A stretch of DNA of 64,000 bases, taken from Phoebastria nigripes (taxonomy: Eukaryota > Chordata > Aves > Procellariiformes > Diomedeidae). Below are positions 1-13,300 of this stretch, in pieces; within the stretch, counting starts at the first letter, position 1; each line of letters begins with the position of its first letter. The notes under the pieces are model-generated. The model worked only from the letters and a program-made list of their open reading frames with translations. It was not told the origin of the DNA and made no database searches. The position numbers and the translations under genes are program-made. The stretch covers positions 481,674-545,673 of the forward strand of contig JAYKAV010002761.1 in assembly GCA_035582835.1 (NCBI GenBank), written 5' to 3'.

Positions 1-290
1 TACTTGAATTTTCAAAATCCTTTTGATAAGGTCCCTCATAAAAGACTATTAAGGGAAATAAATAATCACAGGGCTAGGGATGAAGTCTTTGTTAAGGATT
101 AGAAATGGGTTAAGTGACAGAAAACAAAGAGTCGTAATAAAGAGCTTCCTCTGAGAATGGAAAGATGTTAACAGTAGGGTACCATTATCACCTGTGTTGG
201 GACCAATTTTATTGAGTATGCATGTGAATGACTCAAAAGAGACAATGTAGAGGGATTGGGGATACTTGGGTGATGCCATCAGATTTTGCT
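1..290 (+). mobile_element. Degraded CR1-like LINE reverse transcriptase fragment
   Basis: This is a decayed piece of a LINE reverse transcriptase entering the window from the left. Positions 4-50 read as LNFQNPFDKVPHKRLL, matching the 'DFSKAFD.V.H..LL' block of CR1-type reverse transcriptases. After in-frame stops and a frame change, positions 155-230 read EWKDVNSRVPLSPVLGPILL and then a VND triplet, matching the family's 'W..V.SGVPQGSVLGP.LF..YIND' block. The frame change and at least four stops show it is a dead copy. Similarity fades near 290. The family (CR1 or a related L3-type element) is inferred from motif order; subfamily and 5' extent cannot be judged. Confidence 0.7.
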
Positions 291-3200
291 GGGCCTGGCT
301 CTGTAATCTTTACTCACACAAATAAAACCACTGAACCTAGATGGGCTGTGTGTAAAAGTTAGTTACATAATCCCCGCAGTGTTTGCAGGGATTGACTTTT
401 GGTTAGTAATAATTACAAGAGACTGTGAAGAACTCCAGATGTATTGCTGGTAAATTGAGAAGCATGATGGCAAGTTAGCTGAGTTAAGGATTACTTGAGC
501 AGTGCATATTATCAAAACTCTCTAAATCTTTCCATATACACAGTCACTCACCTGTGTAGTCTTTTAGGAACAGAAAATGAAGATTCACAGAAGGTAAATT
601 GTGATGGGCCCAGTTCCACCTACCTTAATTACTCTGAACAGTTGTTTAACATGCAAAGATCTGTTTATTTCAGTGGATTATGTAAGGGTGCAAGAATGAA
701 AGAATCATCACTTAATGTGCGTCACCTCATAGAGCAGAAGTTAAAAGCTGAAAAATAGGGTGACTATACTGAAAAACAGAATGTGCAAAACCAGAGCATG
801 CTGTAATGACATTATATTAAAAAAAAATCCTTCCTCTATTTTTCTCTTTAGCTTTGTTCCGTGAAACACAACTAAGAGATATCTTATGTTGGACATGTCC
901 AGAAAAAAACCTCAGTGTTCAGAGATAATAATGACACATGATTTCTCAGCTTTGTGGAATAATCTCCCTGTTATAGTGGCAGAATCCTTAGAGAAGAACT
1001 AGCAAGAACTTGACTGAGGAATTCAACATGATGGACAGGGAAACCCATTCAATGAACAGTTAGCATATGCCATATCCTGCAGGAATGCAGCCCTTCTATT
1101 ATCTGATGGCACTTGCTGCAGCAGAAACTCACCAAATCAAAGATGTGTTGGATTTTCTGGGGAAAAAAAAGAGAGATGCTTTGTCATTAAGCAGATGAGG
1201 ATGGGTGTATTTCCATAACCTGATTTGCAGGTGGTCTACACCTAATACATTCAGGGATGAGCCCAGGGAGCTGGAAGCCAGAGTGGGTGAACTGAATGCC
1301 TTCCTGCCTATGCCGCTAGCTCATGGGGTGGCCTTCGACAAGTCACTTCAGCGCTCCCAGCCTCCATGGCCTCCTAACACACTCACCAAGCTGTCATGAG
1401 GTCTAATTAATTGTTTTATAGTAGTGGCTCATTTACCAGACCTGGGGATCCCTGAATGAAGAGTACCAGAAAAGTTCAAACTATTGTGTTATTTTCAAGT
1501 GTAAAATACTAATGACTTCAGCAGCTTTTCACTGCTCACTGGGCAGCCAGTGAGTGGCTGGAATTGACAGCTTCTGGCTGCCTTATTACCACTCATGTAT
1601 CCATGGAAATGGATGACAGATCTGCAGAAACAACAGAAAAGTTTTTAAAATACGACTTTGCTCCATAATAGCAAAAAATAATCACACTAGAAGATGTAAA
1701 TTTCAACAGAGGAATTCAAAGCACTTTCCATCATTTGCTTCCTTTCCATACAACTCCTGTGAGTTAAGCAAAGAGCAGGGAGGAGACNTTGCAGCCCCAC
1801 CATGACATGCAGCCAGGCCTGGGGAGGAGGAAATCAGCAGCTGCTCAGTAGCACGGCACTGCAGTATGAGACAGGAAGTGAAGATAATGATGCCCAATTG
1901 AAACCATCGCCTCAATGGAATTATCTGGTGTGGAATTTGGCCCAGACCGTGCACTTCGCACCCCCGCTCTTTGCAAAAGCCTTACTGCTGGTGGTTTTGC
2001 TCAGCCGTTTTCTAACATCAGGAAAGAAAAGTGAGTTTTAAACCAGCAGAAGCTGCAGATGCACAACTGAGTAGCTCTGGCCACATAGCCAAGTGCTGAC
2101 TTTCAAACTCCAGGCCTGAAAATCATGCCCTAATTTATTTTTGTCTATGTAGACATAGTGTTTGTGGAGCAAATGGGACTGAGAACCTGAAAAACACACA
2201 ATCATTTGAATTATCCCTGGCATTAGGCTATACAAACGCTTCAGCTTCCACCCCCTTTATGCACTATTATGGACCAACTGTGGAAATAAGAGAATAATTG
2301 AGTTTCTGTGCTCTTCACCCCCTTCCCCAGTGCTATACTTCCCATACTTTACAGTGCAGGACTGTGCAAAAGATATCATCTTGTGTGCATCTTGTAGTAT
2401 AATTGAATCAAGGTTGTTTAGCACTAATAAGGTATCTCTGGAGTCCAGATGTTTGATTCATGCAGTGATATACAAGAGAAGGGCAGCCCATGTTTGCACA
2501 GCAGCAGACACCATCAGCCACTGCCTTGGCCAGCGCACAGAGAGCCTACGGGTGTTGCAGGTGCAGCTGCTACTGACCCAGGAGCTACAAGGGATCAAAC
2601 AGCTTCCCTTCATTATTGTATCTCATCCACCAACACCCCTTCCTCAGCCCTGTCTCTCATATATATCACCAGCCTCTTTCATGACTTGCTTTGTAGTTTT
2701 CCTTTACTAGTGCTGCTTCATGTTCGGTTTCTATCACCCTCCTGTTATTCTTCTCCTGGCTGAAAAATTGCTAACCCTTCATTTTTGTTTATTTACTTCT
2801 CTGTGTGATCACAGGCAATAAAGATGAGACCCCAAAGGTCATTATAGCTTCAATCCACAGAGGGTTGAATTAATTTTCCCTGGACAACTCACCACTTTTT
2901 ATTCATGAAATGCAAACTAGACACTTAATTCATAGAGGAGATCCTAAGGCTGCATCTAAGCTGAAGGACCCAGAATATTCCTTCAGGTCTTCATACCCTG
3001 CCAGGTTGCACCCAGGTCTCTGCAGAAAAGGAGAGGGAGTCTGAGTGCCCAGCAGGACTGGAGAGCAAGCACTCCCTGAACAAGGAGGGACTGTGATCCT
3101 GCACCCCGCCATGGCCTGGGCCCATCAGCTTAGACATGACCCGCAGGACGACCCCTGAGCAGGGGAAAGAACAGGGATATCAGAGGAGTGCTCTAAGCAT

Positions 3201-4669
3201 GCATTACAGTAACAGTTAAAGGTAGGATATCCACAGCACCTGATTTTGGTGAGCAAATCCTCTGAACTTCCAAACTTCTCCCCCCTGTAGCCTTTGATCC
3301 TGTTCCTGTGAGCATCTTAATGCTGGTGGATGGCATTGATACCTCACATGGAGAAAAATGTGTCTCAGACTGTATTTGCCAAATCAGAGCCTACTTAGTA
3401 AAAGATTGGGAGTTCTTGTGTCGGAAAGCAGTCACTCATTATGTAAGTGGGAGTAAGAAGTTCTCAATGGTCACCTTCAGCTTCCTAACACAATAGTTTA
3501 GTTACAATAGTCCTTGGCTCCTTTTCACATTTATCTTTGCATCTTGGAGACAACTGTCACAATACATTTTGCCTGTTGGACTACCAATGTGATGAAAGAA
3601 AAAACAAAAACAGATTGCTACAGTTCTAACTAGCACTATACGTGTGACCAATCACTACTGGAAAATCTAAAACTCAGATAAAAATCACTAGGCTTTTTTT
3701 AACGCTTGAAATGAGCCATGTTGTAAAGGAAACCTGCAATAATGAGATAATATGAATTAAAAATAAATACTTCACATGTTTTCAAGCAAGCAAAGCAGCA
3801 TGAAAGCACTGCTGAAACAGGTATTTAAGTCCTATTATTTGAAGGTTAGTATTTTCTTGTTCCTAATCTGTGGTTTATTTGGAGTAATACTAGACTTTTT
3901 TTGTAATATATTAATTTTAGATGTAGTATATTTAGATCCAGAATCCTTGAATAACATAAAATTACAGGATACCAATTGTTACATAAAATAAAATTCAGTG
4001 TTGATGGCTATTTTCCAAAATATTTACCGAGCAGCCACCAAAGAAGCAGATCAGTTTCCGATGTATATCAAGAGAAACAAGACTCACACTTTGAGAAGGA
4101 ATTTTTAAATCCTGATGTCCAACACTAGTTAATAATACCAAGTGTAAGGGGATCCGAGAGACAATTGTTTCTAAGGATAAAAATCATCCTAGATGTACCG
4201 GACAATGAGAGGAAAAGTGACTTACTAACATTCGTGCTTGATGGTGTCTTCCTTTTCCTCCTCCAACTGAAGCTTGGGACAGCTGTTTGTCTTTAAATGC
4301 TAGAATACAAGGACGCAAAAAGGTCACAGGAAAACATCTCCTGTGCAAACTAGAAATAGGGCTGTCCTTTTACAGTTAAAAAATGTTTATGTGAATGTCA
4401 GTCTTATGAAGGAGACAGGACTAACTGAAGTGGAAACAGGAGTCTTCTCCTCAGGCATAGATTAGGTGGTAGCTTCTTACCAAGGTGACACTAGTGCTGG
4501 CTGAGATGAAGCATCCGCCTATTCTGTGCTGGTGCCCTTGTCCACTCTTAGACCCCTCTCCCCTCCCAGGGAACTACATCTCACATACTTTGGAGATGTG
4601 CCCTTTGGGAACTATTTCCTATCAGCTACCACTAGCCTGAACTGCATTTTAGTATATAGCACATTCACA
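291..4669. other. Intergenic DNA without a recognised gene
   Basis: This AT-rich stretch contains only short open frames, the longest about 126 codons (2,330-2,710). None resembles a known protein or has convincing flanking splice sites. No strong tandem repeat is visible. It is best read as intergenic sequence far upstream of PROX1. Confidence 0.6.
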
Positions 4670-5157
4670 GCATTGCAGAATTGCCGAGATGGGAAGGGAC
4701 CTCTTGAGATGACCTAGTCCAACTGCCTGCTCAAAGCACAGTCAGCTAGAGCAGATTGCCTAGGACCATGTCCAGTTGGGTTTTGAATATGTCCACAGAC
4801 AGACACTCCAAAACCTTGCTGGGCAACCTGTGCCAGTGTTTCACAACCCTCACAGTAAACAAGTTTTTTTCTTATGTTTGAATGGAATTTCTTGCATTTC
4901 GGTGTGTGCCCATTGCTTCTTGTCCTGTCACTGGGCACCACTGAGAAGCATCTGTCTCCATCTTCTCTATTCCCCTCGATCAGGTATTTATACACATTGA
5001 TACAATTGCCCCCAGCCTTCTCTGGGCTGAACAGTCCCAGCTCTCTCAGCCTCTCCTCTATATGATAGATACTCCAGTCCCTTAATCATCTTGGCTGTTT
5101 GTTGGACTAGTTCCAATATGTTTATGTCTCCCTTGTACTGGAGACCCCAGAACTGGA
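4670..5157 (-). mobile_element. CR1 LINE 3' end, antisense
   Basis: Read on the minus strand this is the 3' portion of a CR1 element. It carries the family landmarks: GGGACTGGAGTAT, 'GAGAGGCTGAGAGAGCTGGG', 'GGCAATTGTATCAATGTGTA', 'GTGAAACACTGGCACAGGTT' and, at the outer end, GGACTAG.TCATCTC..GAGGTCCCTTCCCA. On the plus strand these run from the hairpin end at about 4,676 to the CCAGTACAAGGGAGAC block near 5,150. It abuts the endonuclease-linker part of a CR1 at about 5,158 in the same orientation, so the two pieces may be one element with most of its reverse transcriptase missing. Confidence 0.88.
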
Positions 5158-6440
5158 GCCTTTCTTTTTACTCTTCACATCCCTCACCAAATTCAACTCT
5201 GGATGGGCTTTGGCTTTCCTAANCCCAATTGTCCTCCATTCTTGGACAGTGTTTCTATATTCCACATAGGTCACTTCTCCCTGCTTACACCTCTTGTATG
5301 CTTCCTTTCCATGTTTGAGTTTTACCAGGAGTTCATTCTTGCAGACCTCGCGCCACCATTTTTTGATTTCCTGCACGTCAGGATAGACCATTTTTGAACA
5401 GGTGACCCTTGAATATCAATCAGCTCTCCTGGACTCCTCTTCTCTCCAGAGCTGTATCCCATAGGATTTTTCGAAGCAGGTCCCTGAACAGGCCAAATTC
5501 TGCTTTCCTGGAGCCCAGGGTTTTAATCCCACTTTTTGCTATTGGTCCCTTCCCGCAGGATCCTGAACTCTACCATCTTACGGTCACCNCAGCCAAGGCT
5601 GCTCCGACCTTCACCTACCTGACCAGTTCTTCCTTGTTTTTAAGTCTGAGGTCCAGTAGAGTCCTCCCCCCATCAGCTCCTCAATCACCTGTGTCAGGAA
5701 TTTGTCATCAAGGCACTTGAGAAACCTCCTGGATTGCTTGTATCCTGCTGTGTTGCCCCTCCAGCAGATATCAGGGTGGTCAAGCCTCCCATGAGGACCA
5801 GAGCCTGCAAATGTCAAGTTTCTTACAGTTGTCTGAAGAAGGCCTCATCTAGTTCTTCTTGATCATGCAGTCTGTAGCAGACACCCATCACAATGTTGCC
5901 CATGTTGGTTTGCCTGCTAATCCTGTCCCATAAGCTCTCATCTGGTTCATCACCCATGCCCCGGCAGAGCTCAGTGCATCCCCGCTGCTCTCTCACATAA
6001 AGGGCAACTGCCCCTCCTTGCCATGACAGTCTGTCCTTCCTTCAGGGCCTGTATCCTTCCAAGGCAGCACTCCAGTCATGTGAGCTATCCTGCCACATCT
6101 CTGTCACCCCAATGAGGCTGCAGTCCTGTAACTGCACACGCACCTCCAGTTTCTCCTGTTTGTTCGCTATGCTGCATGTCTTAGTGTACAGGTACTTGAG
6201 AGCCCCCCCCCGCCAGCCACACTGTTTTCCCAGAAAAAGTGTGAGAGCCTGCCCCACCATTCTGCCCTCTCAGCACTTCCTTACCTGTGTCCATATACTT
6301 GAGGTGGGCCCTCTTTAGTCCTGTTTCACTGAATACAAGGTCCATCCTGTCCACCTCACCCTGCACCCCTCCTTGTGCCCATGCTTCACTGCCCACTCCC
6401 ACTGGTGCCATATATTTGCTATTATTATGACTTCAGTTTT
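5158..6440 (-). mobile_element. CR1 LINE ORF2 endonuclease and linker region, broken
   Basis: The minus strand encodes, with frameshifts and stops, the N-terminal half of CR1 ORF2. Near 6,200-6,040 is the start of the apurinic-like endonuclease (LYTKTCSIANKQEKLEV, then TEMWQDSSHDWSAALEGY). Around 5,960-5,850 is the middle block (ESLWDRISRQTN..NIVMGVCYR). Around 5,790-5,650 is the PDICW block followed by FLTQVIEE. At 5,390-5,158 is the basic linker (LLVKLKHGKEAYKR..KQGEV, KAKAHPELNLVRDVK). The catalytic GDFN motif reads GRLD, so the copy is inactive. Sequence at 6,260-6,440 probably belongs to the region just 5' of the endonuclease. The polymerase that should follow the linker is absent. Confidence 0.85.
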
Positions 6441-8231
6441 CCTTAGACAGAGATGGAAGGAACTTTTGCCCAAAAACATCATTCCCCCCATCACTGACCA
6501 TGCCACTCTTCACTCATTTTCCTTCAGCACTTCTCCTCATGTTATACATCGAGATTAAGCTGTGGTTCCTTGTGTCTAGAGCTCTTCTCTTGCTTGCATC
6601 TCCAACCATCTCTTTCTAGCATCCCTCCTTTCTGTCTTGGCCATGTACCAGACTTGCTGCCCAGTTCCTGCCTTTATCTCCACAAGCGTCTGTTTCTGGT
6701 TTCTTTCCCAGTGCTCTTTAGACTCCAGGACAACCTTCCAAGTTGGCCATTCTCTGCAAATTCAAATGCCTCCTTAAAACACACTTCTGCAAGGCTTTTC
6801 TGAAATGAGCCTTCCCACCATCCTAACACTAGCCTGCTGCCATGTGTCCTTATCCACATCCTTATCACAGGCCAATTCCAACAAACACCAGTTTCTGAGA
6901 CATTAAAGATATGCCATTTCCTTACCAGGCAATGCAGACTTCATTTAAAGTTCTCCTTCGCCCCTGATCTCACTTACATTTGTTTTATAACAGCTTATAC
7001 CTCTTTAACAACAGTGAAGTTATTTCTGGTTTGCACTGTTGTGACTTGTGATCAAAACCAGGCCTATTGCCTATCTCTAGATATAAAAACAATGGCCCAC
7101 TAAAACATTGCACAATACTTTATTCTTAAATATCTACCACGAAAGCATGCAATTCACTTACAAATTATTAAAGCTAGGCTATGGCAGCATCCGAAAGGAC
7201 TAAGCAGGTCAATTAGATTGGTCCTTATAACCCCAAGAGTGATTACCAACAGCCATCAGCACACTGTAACTGCTTGTTAAGCAAGTGAGTCAGACAGCAA
7301 TAAGGACTTTTAAGCAGCCAGCAAAAGCACTCATATTCTTCTGCAGGAGAAGTTTATTACGGAGCTCAGCATCTGTGTCTTGCAGCTGCCAAGTGTCCTC
7401 CATGTGTTGTTACAGCTGCTGATTCTGCTGTTAAGGAAGGGGGAGCAGAAGGATGAAAACAGGCAGCATCAGGAATGTTCAGTTGCTGTAAAACACTGCC
7501 AAGCAGATATTCACGTTATCTGCGTGCATAAACTAAGCCATCTAAACATGTGAGCTCACGGCTCTTTGCCGGCTGGTCTCACACTACAGAGAAATCATGT
7601 GACAAAGCCACTAGACACTTTTCAAACTACTCCAAATACAGGATCTGCTGAAACCCTGAAGTAGCATACCCAGCTATATCAGTTTTGTGATGTGACATGC
7701 TCTGACTTGTGAGGACAGACAAGAAAAGAAGCAGGAAGCTTTGGGGAGCGCCAAACCAAGGGGAAGCAAACTTACCGCTTCACAGGCAAGACAGTGAGGT
7801 GGTTCTCAGTGTCAGCCTGCCACTGTATTTTTAGGTACTGTCACACCACAATTCAACTTAATTCTACAAAAACAATTCTGAAGTATGCCGTGATACAGGA
7901 GCTCGGCCACTACCTGGTGCACTAAGTGCACAGCTAAATTCCTAGAGGCCAAAACTAGGTCCTTTATGTCTCAGTGGCTGTGGGCTTATGTCATGAGTTC
8001 CTCCCAGAGAAATCACATTGCCCTCCAGCAGTGAATGATCAACTAATCACTGCTAATTTTGGAATGCAAAAGACCACCAACATGACCTTGAGACAGGATA
8101 TTGTGCTAGTCCTGGAGCAGCCGCACTTTCATTGCCAGACCAAAAACGCATCCCAAAGGATTTGGACATAGTTTTCTTCAGTTTGGCTATGCCAAACTTG
8201 TATTGATCCATGGTACTATCAAACATAGATA
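6441..8231. other. Intergenic DNA, possibly with an old LINE-derived patch
   Basis: No gene is recognised. Around 6,690-6,860 the text (caggacaaccttccaagttg, then cctccttaaaacacacttct and gcaaggcttttc) resembles the 'CTCAAAACCCACCTCTTC..AAGCCTTCC' type of wording common in very old interspersed repeats, but I cannot assign a family. The rest (6,900-8,231) is unique-looking sequence with no distinctive structure. Confidence 0.45.
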
Positions 8232-8310
8232 GGGTCATAGGATCATAGGATGATTCAAGTTGGGGGGGGACCTTAGGAGGACATCTAGTCCAACCTCTTG
8301 CTCACACTTA
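8232..8310 (-). mobile_element. CR1 LINE 3' terminal fragment, antisense
   Basis: The minus strand gives the last part of a CR1 element: GGTTGGACTAGATGTCCTCC, then TAAGGTCCC and the octamer-like end TCATCCTATGATCCTATGA. On the plus strand this is GGTCATAGGATCATAGGATG followed by the CCTTAGGAGG hairpin arm and CTAGTCCAACC. Only about 80 bases are recognisable, so this is a severely 5'-truncated insertion. The tail form is the avian type. An unusual run of eight G follows the GTT in the hairpin region. Confidence 0.85.
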
Positions 8311-10345
8311 ACTGTTCTCAAATGTAGGACTTTTTCCTGTGTTCCTATTGATCTCACCCAGCTCCCAGTAAGCAGCTCACCAGGCATTTCTTGCCCCACT
8401 GGGAGATGAAAAGCAAGAGAATTTATTTATATGTGGGCCAGGCTTTCTCACTGGGACCAGCACACACTGAGCACAGCTTTGTTACAGAGTGCTGAGAAGA
8501 CATCCCTCTCTTCCTGTTGCTGTCCGAAGTCAAGCTGAGTCCATGTAACTTAAAGACACCTAAAGGCCCTCTGTGAGCCATGACCTGGAAAACACAAAGA
8601 TTAAAAACAAAGAACAGAGGCCAGGTTGTAGCCTGGCCTTGAAGGCAGCTGAAAAGCAAAGAGCGCCCTTGGAGGAAAGTCTATAGAAATACAGTGAACG
8701 AAAGCGTGGGCTAGCAATTTTCTTAGCCTCATTTCCAGGTTCTGGACCATCTCTTTTTGTTAAAAGTGTACATTGCCTCTGTTTTTAAAAGAACATGAGG
8801 GAAAAAGTAGTCCCATGGTCTTAAGTCATGCAGCTGCCCTCCTCTACCAGGCACCTCTGCCCTCCATCCTTAACCACTCCAGCGTCAGATATAGCCTGTA
8901 CCTCTGGCTATGGGTGCCGACAGCCAATGTTTAGGCTGTGTAAGTTGCCTCCATGGGCCCATGCCTGTACGTATAGTCTGTACATACCCAGCCCCAGCTG
9001 GGCAACCTGTGGGACTCTCTCTCAAGTGCTTAGAAACGGAGGTGTCCTCTCTCAGGGCATCATGGGCTGGGTGCTCAGAGTGCTTCCTCTCGGGCTGGCT
9101 GCCCTTGCTTCTCGCCTTCCTCGACGGGAGCTCTGGCACCACTGGTACTCTGCCTCCTGATGGGAGAGACGCTGCAGTCAGGACACACTGGTGGCATACC
9201 ACGCCACTCTCTTGCCCTTCTACCCACTTTGATCCCTGTCCTCAGTCTTTACGGATGCCATGGAGAAAGCATGGCATAAGACTGTCATTCCTTCCTGAGC
9301 AAGATGATGAGGTGCACTGTCCTCTGACTTGTGGAGTCAGACCTGTGGAGCAGACTTGTGGCAGGCGTTGTTTGCACATGGGGACCCATCGTCACATGTG
9401 AACAGCATGTGAAAGCTGTGTCATGCTCCAGAGCCAAGTATCCCTTTGGGAGGTCAGAGTTATGTCTAAGCCCAGGAATGCACCCATTCCTGCACTTGCC
9501 TCCTCTGCCTGTAGCTATTGTCTCTGAGGTATGTCCTATTGCCCTCTTGGGAACTTTTACTGCCCTTGATTGCCAGGGATTAGTCAACCTGTGAAAAGGA
9601 CCAAACAGCACACTACTTCTGCTTTTCAGGTGACATTAGAGGAACTATTCTGTCCAGGATCAGTTCAAGGAGAAAATCACTGGGGAAGGACAGACCTCAT
9701 CCTCACTGGGAGCAACAGAGGTGGTGGCTTGGGTGGTTACCTGCACTGTAGGGATGCTGCGGGGAGAGGGCACAGAAGTGCTGAGCTGCGACGAGAGGGT
9801 GTGGCACTGTGGACAGTGCCAGGTGGTCAACTGGGACACGTGTTAGCAGCCCTTGTGTGGGCACACAGGAGTGCCCAGTGCTTTGGGTGTGCCTTGGGGA
9901 TATTGTGGTGCCTGGGCACTCCCCCAGTCCTCCCGGTGCACCCCTGTCTGTGGACACCTGAGGAGTGCTGCAAGGGCCAGAAAGGGGGATCACGTCTCCT
10001 ATGAGCAACTGTGACACTGCCATGACCAGACAGGATAGACAAGAGCCAGGGAGACTATTCACGTACCACAGGTGAGGAAACCCCAAAGGAAGTGGCATTA
10101 GGTATCCAGCAACTCCAGCTCTTTCTTCATGGCATTATTAACTTCAAAAAGCAGCACATCTGGGAGAAGGAGAAACAATCTTTAAGAGGAGATACAAAAT
10201 GAGGTCAACATAAAGTCCATAACACTTTTCATATGAGCAAACAAATTGTTGTGTTTGAGTAACCAGACACTGTTTGTCCAAGGGTTATTTAAAATAAAGG
10301 AGGAGGCATAAAGGTACTTTAATGGCTGTGGGTAAACCTGAGCTG

Positions 10346-10384
10346 GGNGNGTGTGTGTGTGTCTGTGTCTCTGTGTGTGTGTGT
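10346..10384. repeat. GT-rich dinucleotide microsatellite
   Basis: A short imperfect (GT)n run with interspersed TCTGTGTC units. It contains two ambiguous bases (N at 10,348 and 10,350), consistent with length or base uncertainty in the assembly. Confidence 0.9.
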
Positions 10385-13300
10385 AGCCTCAAGAAAAGAT
10401 GAAGAACACCAGCGCGAAAATACTTTTTTTTTACAGTATTTATGCAAGAAGAAACTTCCAATTTGTCTCTAAAGACTCAAAGTCATGTCCCTTTAGCTAG
10501 TCTTTGAAGCAAAGGAATTTGTATATTGCATCAGGCGGTATTGTATTAGGAAATGTTTTTAACAGTGTTTAGTGATTGAAAGTAAGATACAATAGCTTTA
10601 TGACAAAGAAGCTTATGATGAAGGTCCTTTGTAATAGCTTTTATATTACTGTAAATCATGATGCTTATGGTTTACTTTTTATTAATTCAAATGAAGTGCA
10701 AATCAAATGACAGTTGACAGCCTATCAACAGGTTAGTTTAAACAGCTGAATATTATTTTATTTTATATATATTTCAGCTTTTAACAGGATTTTTAATTTT
10801 AAATAGTTTTGATGTTTTTATCCATGTAATATGGCTGGAAGGCTGCAAGATGAGAGCAATATTTAATTCATGCTTGTAAGATATGGGTATTTGGAACCCA
10901 TTAGAAATTGACTTTTTGTTCTCCCTTTTAATTTTGATTCTTTCATCAGAGATGCCAAGACTAATGCTGTCATGACAGATGGGGAGAGCTCATAGAGACA
11001 TTGTACAAAAATTACTGGAGCAATGTGTCATTACCATGTAGTACCTTCAAAATGTCACAATGAAAGTAAAATTCATTGTGGAACAGGGCTCTGCCTGCAG
11101 GGACAAGGCCCCGATTCCTCTCTTAGGTGCCGGACAGCATCACATCAGTTTCGTTTGCAGCATAGAAAACAGCAATATAAGTATGCTACGCACTTGTTCA
11201 AAATCACACAGCCACCCACTGAGAGAGAGAACCTGCTCCCATTTGTGACCTACTTAATTCTGGGTGTCATTTACCTACTTCAGTCATTCCAGATTGTTTC
11301 AGCTCTTTTGTATTTTATTTGGTAATAGAGTTGAGCACAATAATGCCAGTTATGTCAGCCTCATATTAGTTATTTACTTTAATAACTTGCACACTGTTAG
11401 TGGTGGTAATCTATGTTAAGTAGTTAATTTCTGCAAAAGGCACAGGGATGTAGTGAAACTTTACAGTGTGCAGAAAAGCTCCTGATTAATCCCAGTAGAA
11501 GAAATGAGGTACTCTTTAAAAAGTGTGTAGGTCAACAATTTCGGCTAGAGGAGTTAGCCATCACAGCAGAGTCCTGTAATGGCACAGCATAAAAACACAT
11601 GGAGAGATTATGCCAGCTGTGTTAAAACACTGCCTTCAGTTTCAAAGTAAAGCATCAGAAGTGACACCATTTTAAAGAAGATACAGTTCCACTCATAAAT
11701 CAGAAGGTTACATTTCTTGTTCTACCTTCCTGTTTTTCGTCCATGGAATTTTGTAATGGTTTTGCTGTTGATGCCTATTAAAAGGTGTCTCTATCAGAAA
11801 GGACTTAACATATTTTGTTATGTTTGGCTCTCCAGCTATTCAGAACTTTGTTAACTGTGAGTAACCCACTAGAAAATGAATTTCCAGCAACTATTAACAT
11901 GTTTAAAATGAACACCAGAGCCAGATTAAAAACCACTGAGGTTGTTACCCAGAATACAGATAGGAGAAGTGCAATGTTTTGTGGCACACATTGCCCCTGA
12001 CCTTAGAGGTTCCTCCCTGGCTCTTGGGAAGTTCAGGCTCCTTGTCTATTCGGGCGTGATCCAGAGCCACTGAAACCGATGGCAGAACTTTCACTAACTA
12101 CCAAAAGCTGGGTCATAAAAATGCCCATCTATCTTTTTGTTGAAATTGTGTGTGGGAATAAAAAAAGTGATACTGAATGCAGTGGTGCTGCTTTTCACAA
12201 GGAACTGGATGGAAACCGCAAGCTTGTTTCACACATCCAGCAACAACCTTCAGATGCAAATAGCTATCAGTTGCTACCACTGCCAATGTAGAGCTCAACA
12301 ACTTTGTATCCATTACTAATCAACTGCCTTTCACCTCCCTCTCCCCCAGTGAATGTTAGCATACTTAATTCCTTAAAAAAGACTGAGGTACCCAAGAAAT
12401 TCATCCTTGGTAGGTCACAGCCTCCACTTGCAGACCTACAGCCACCACTGTTGGTTAGGTGATGTGCAACATGCAAAAACTTCTTATCTCCCAAAAAGGA
12501 CATGGGGAAGGGGAGGAAGCAAAAACAGAAGAAAAAGGAGATCACCATGGCAGAAATACAGTCAAGAACCCTTCTTCCATATTTATGGCTGCTGAAGAAA
12601 AAAAAGAGTGAGAGAATGCCAACATTGCCATAAAAGCTGAAATAGTAAATAAATAGTACAGTCATCAGGTCCTTTGAAAACAAACTAACCGTCTGGAAGA
12701 ACCAGAGACTTTTCTCCACATCAACTGGTGCAAAAGAGCCAAATTTTGTCCCTAAGAGATTTACCGTCCAATTTCTTTCCTCTATAGACTTCCATAAAGA
12801 CAATGACAACTCCAGAAGAACAATAGTGCATCAAGACATTTCAACAACTGTGGAATAAATTCAGTGTGAGGTGGTCAGTGGAACATTGTGTGGAGGCACT
12901 ATGAAGATTACACTGTTAAACTGCAAAGGCTCAATCTTTCATGGTGCTGAAGATTTTCTGAAAGCTGCAGTGTTTCAGTTCCTAATGAAAACACACAGCA
13001 CTACCGAGAACAAGGCCCCAAGTTCTCCTAGTGTGGTTGGTCACTCAAGGCAAAACAGAAAAAGTATCTGCTCCCTGATTGTTCAGAAACTCTGCATTCT
13101 TTATTTTAGACACCAGAGAAGCTGTTTAGAGATAAGTAAGCTCTTGGACTCTGCCTGCTGTTGAAAGGCACACACATACCCTTGCATATCTCTATCATAT
13201 TATTTGGTCATGGGAGAAAATGACCCCTCTTTGGAAATCTACTCAGCTGTCAAATCAACCCCTTTATCTGGTTTCATACCGTTAGCTGAGAAGACAAGGA

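Noticed and set aside
8910..9401. 163-codon plus-strand open frame, Cys/Leu-rich
   Set aside because: It overlaps other open frames on both strands and resembles no protein I know.
12267..12809. 180-codon minus-strand open frame with hydrophobic, Phe-rich middle
   Set aside because: The Phe/Ser richness comes from A/G-rich DNA on the other strand. No family match and no promoter or splice evidence.
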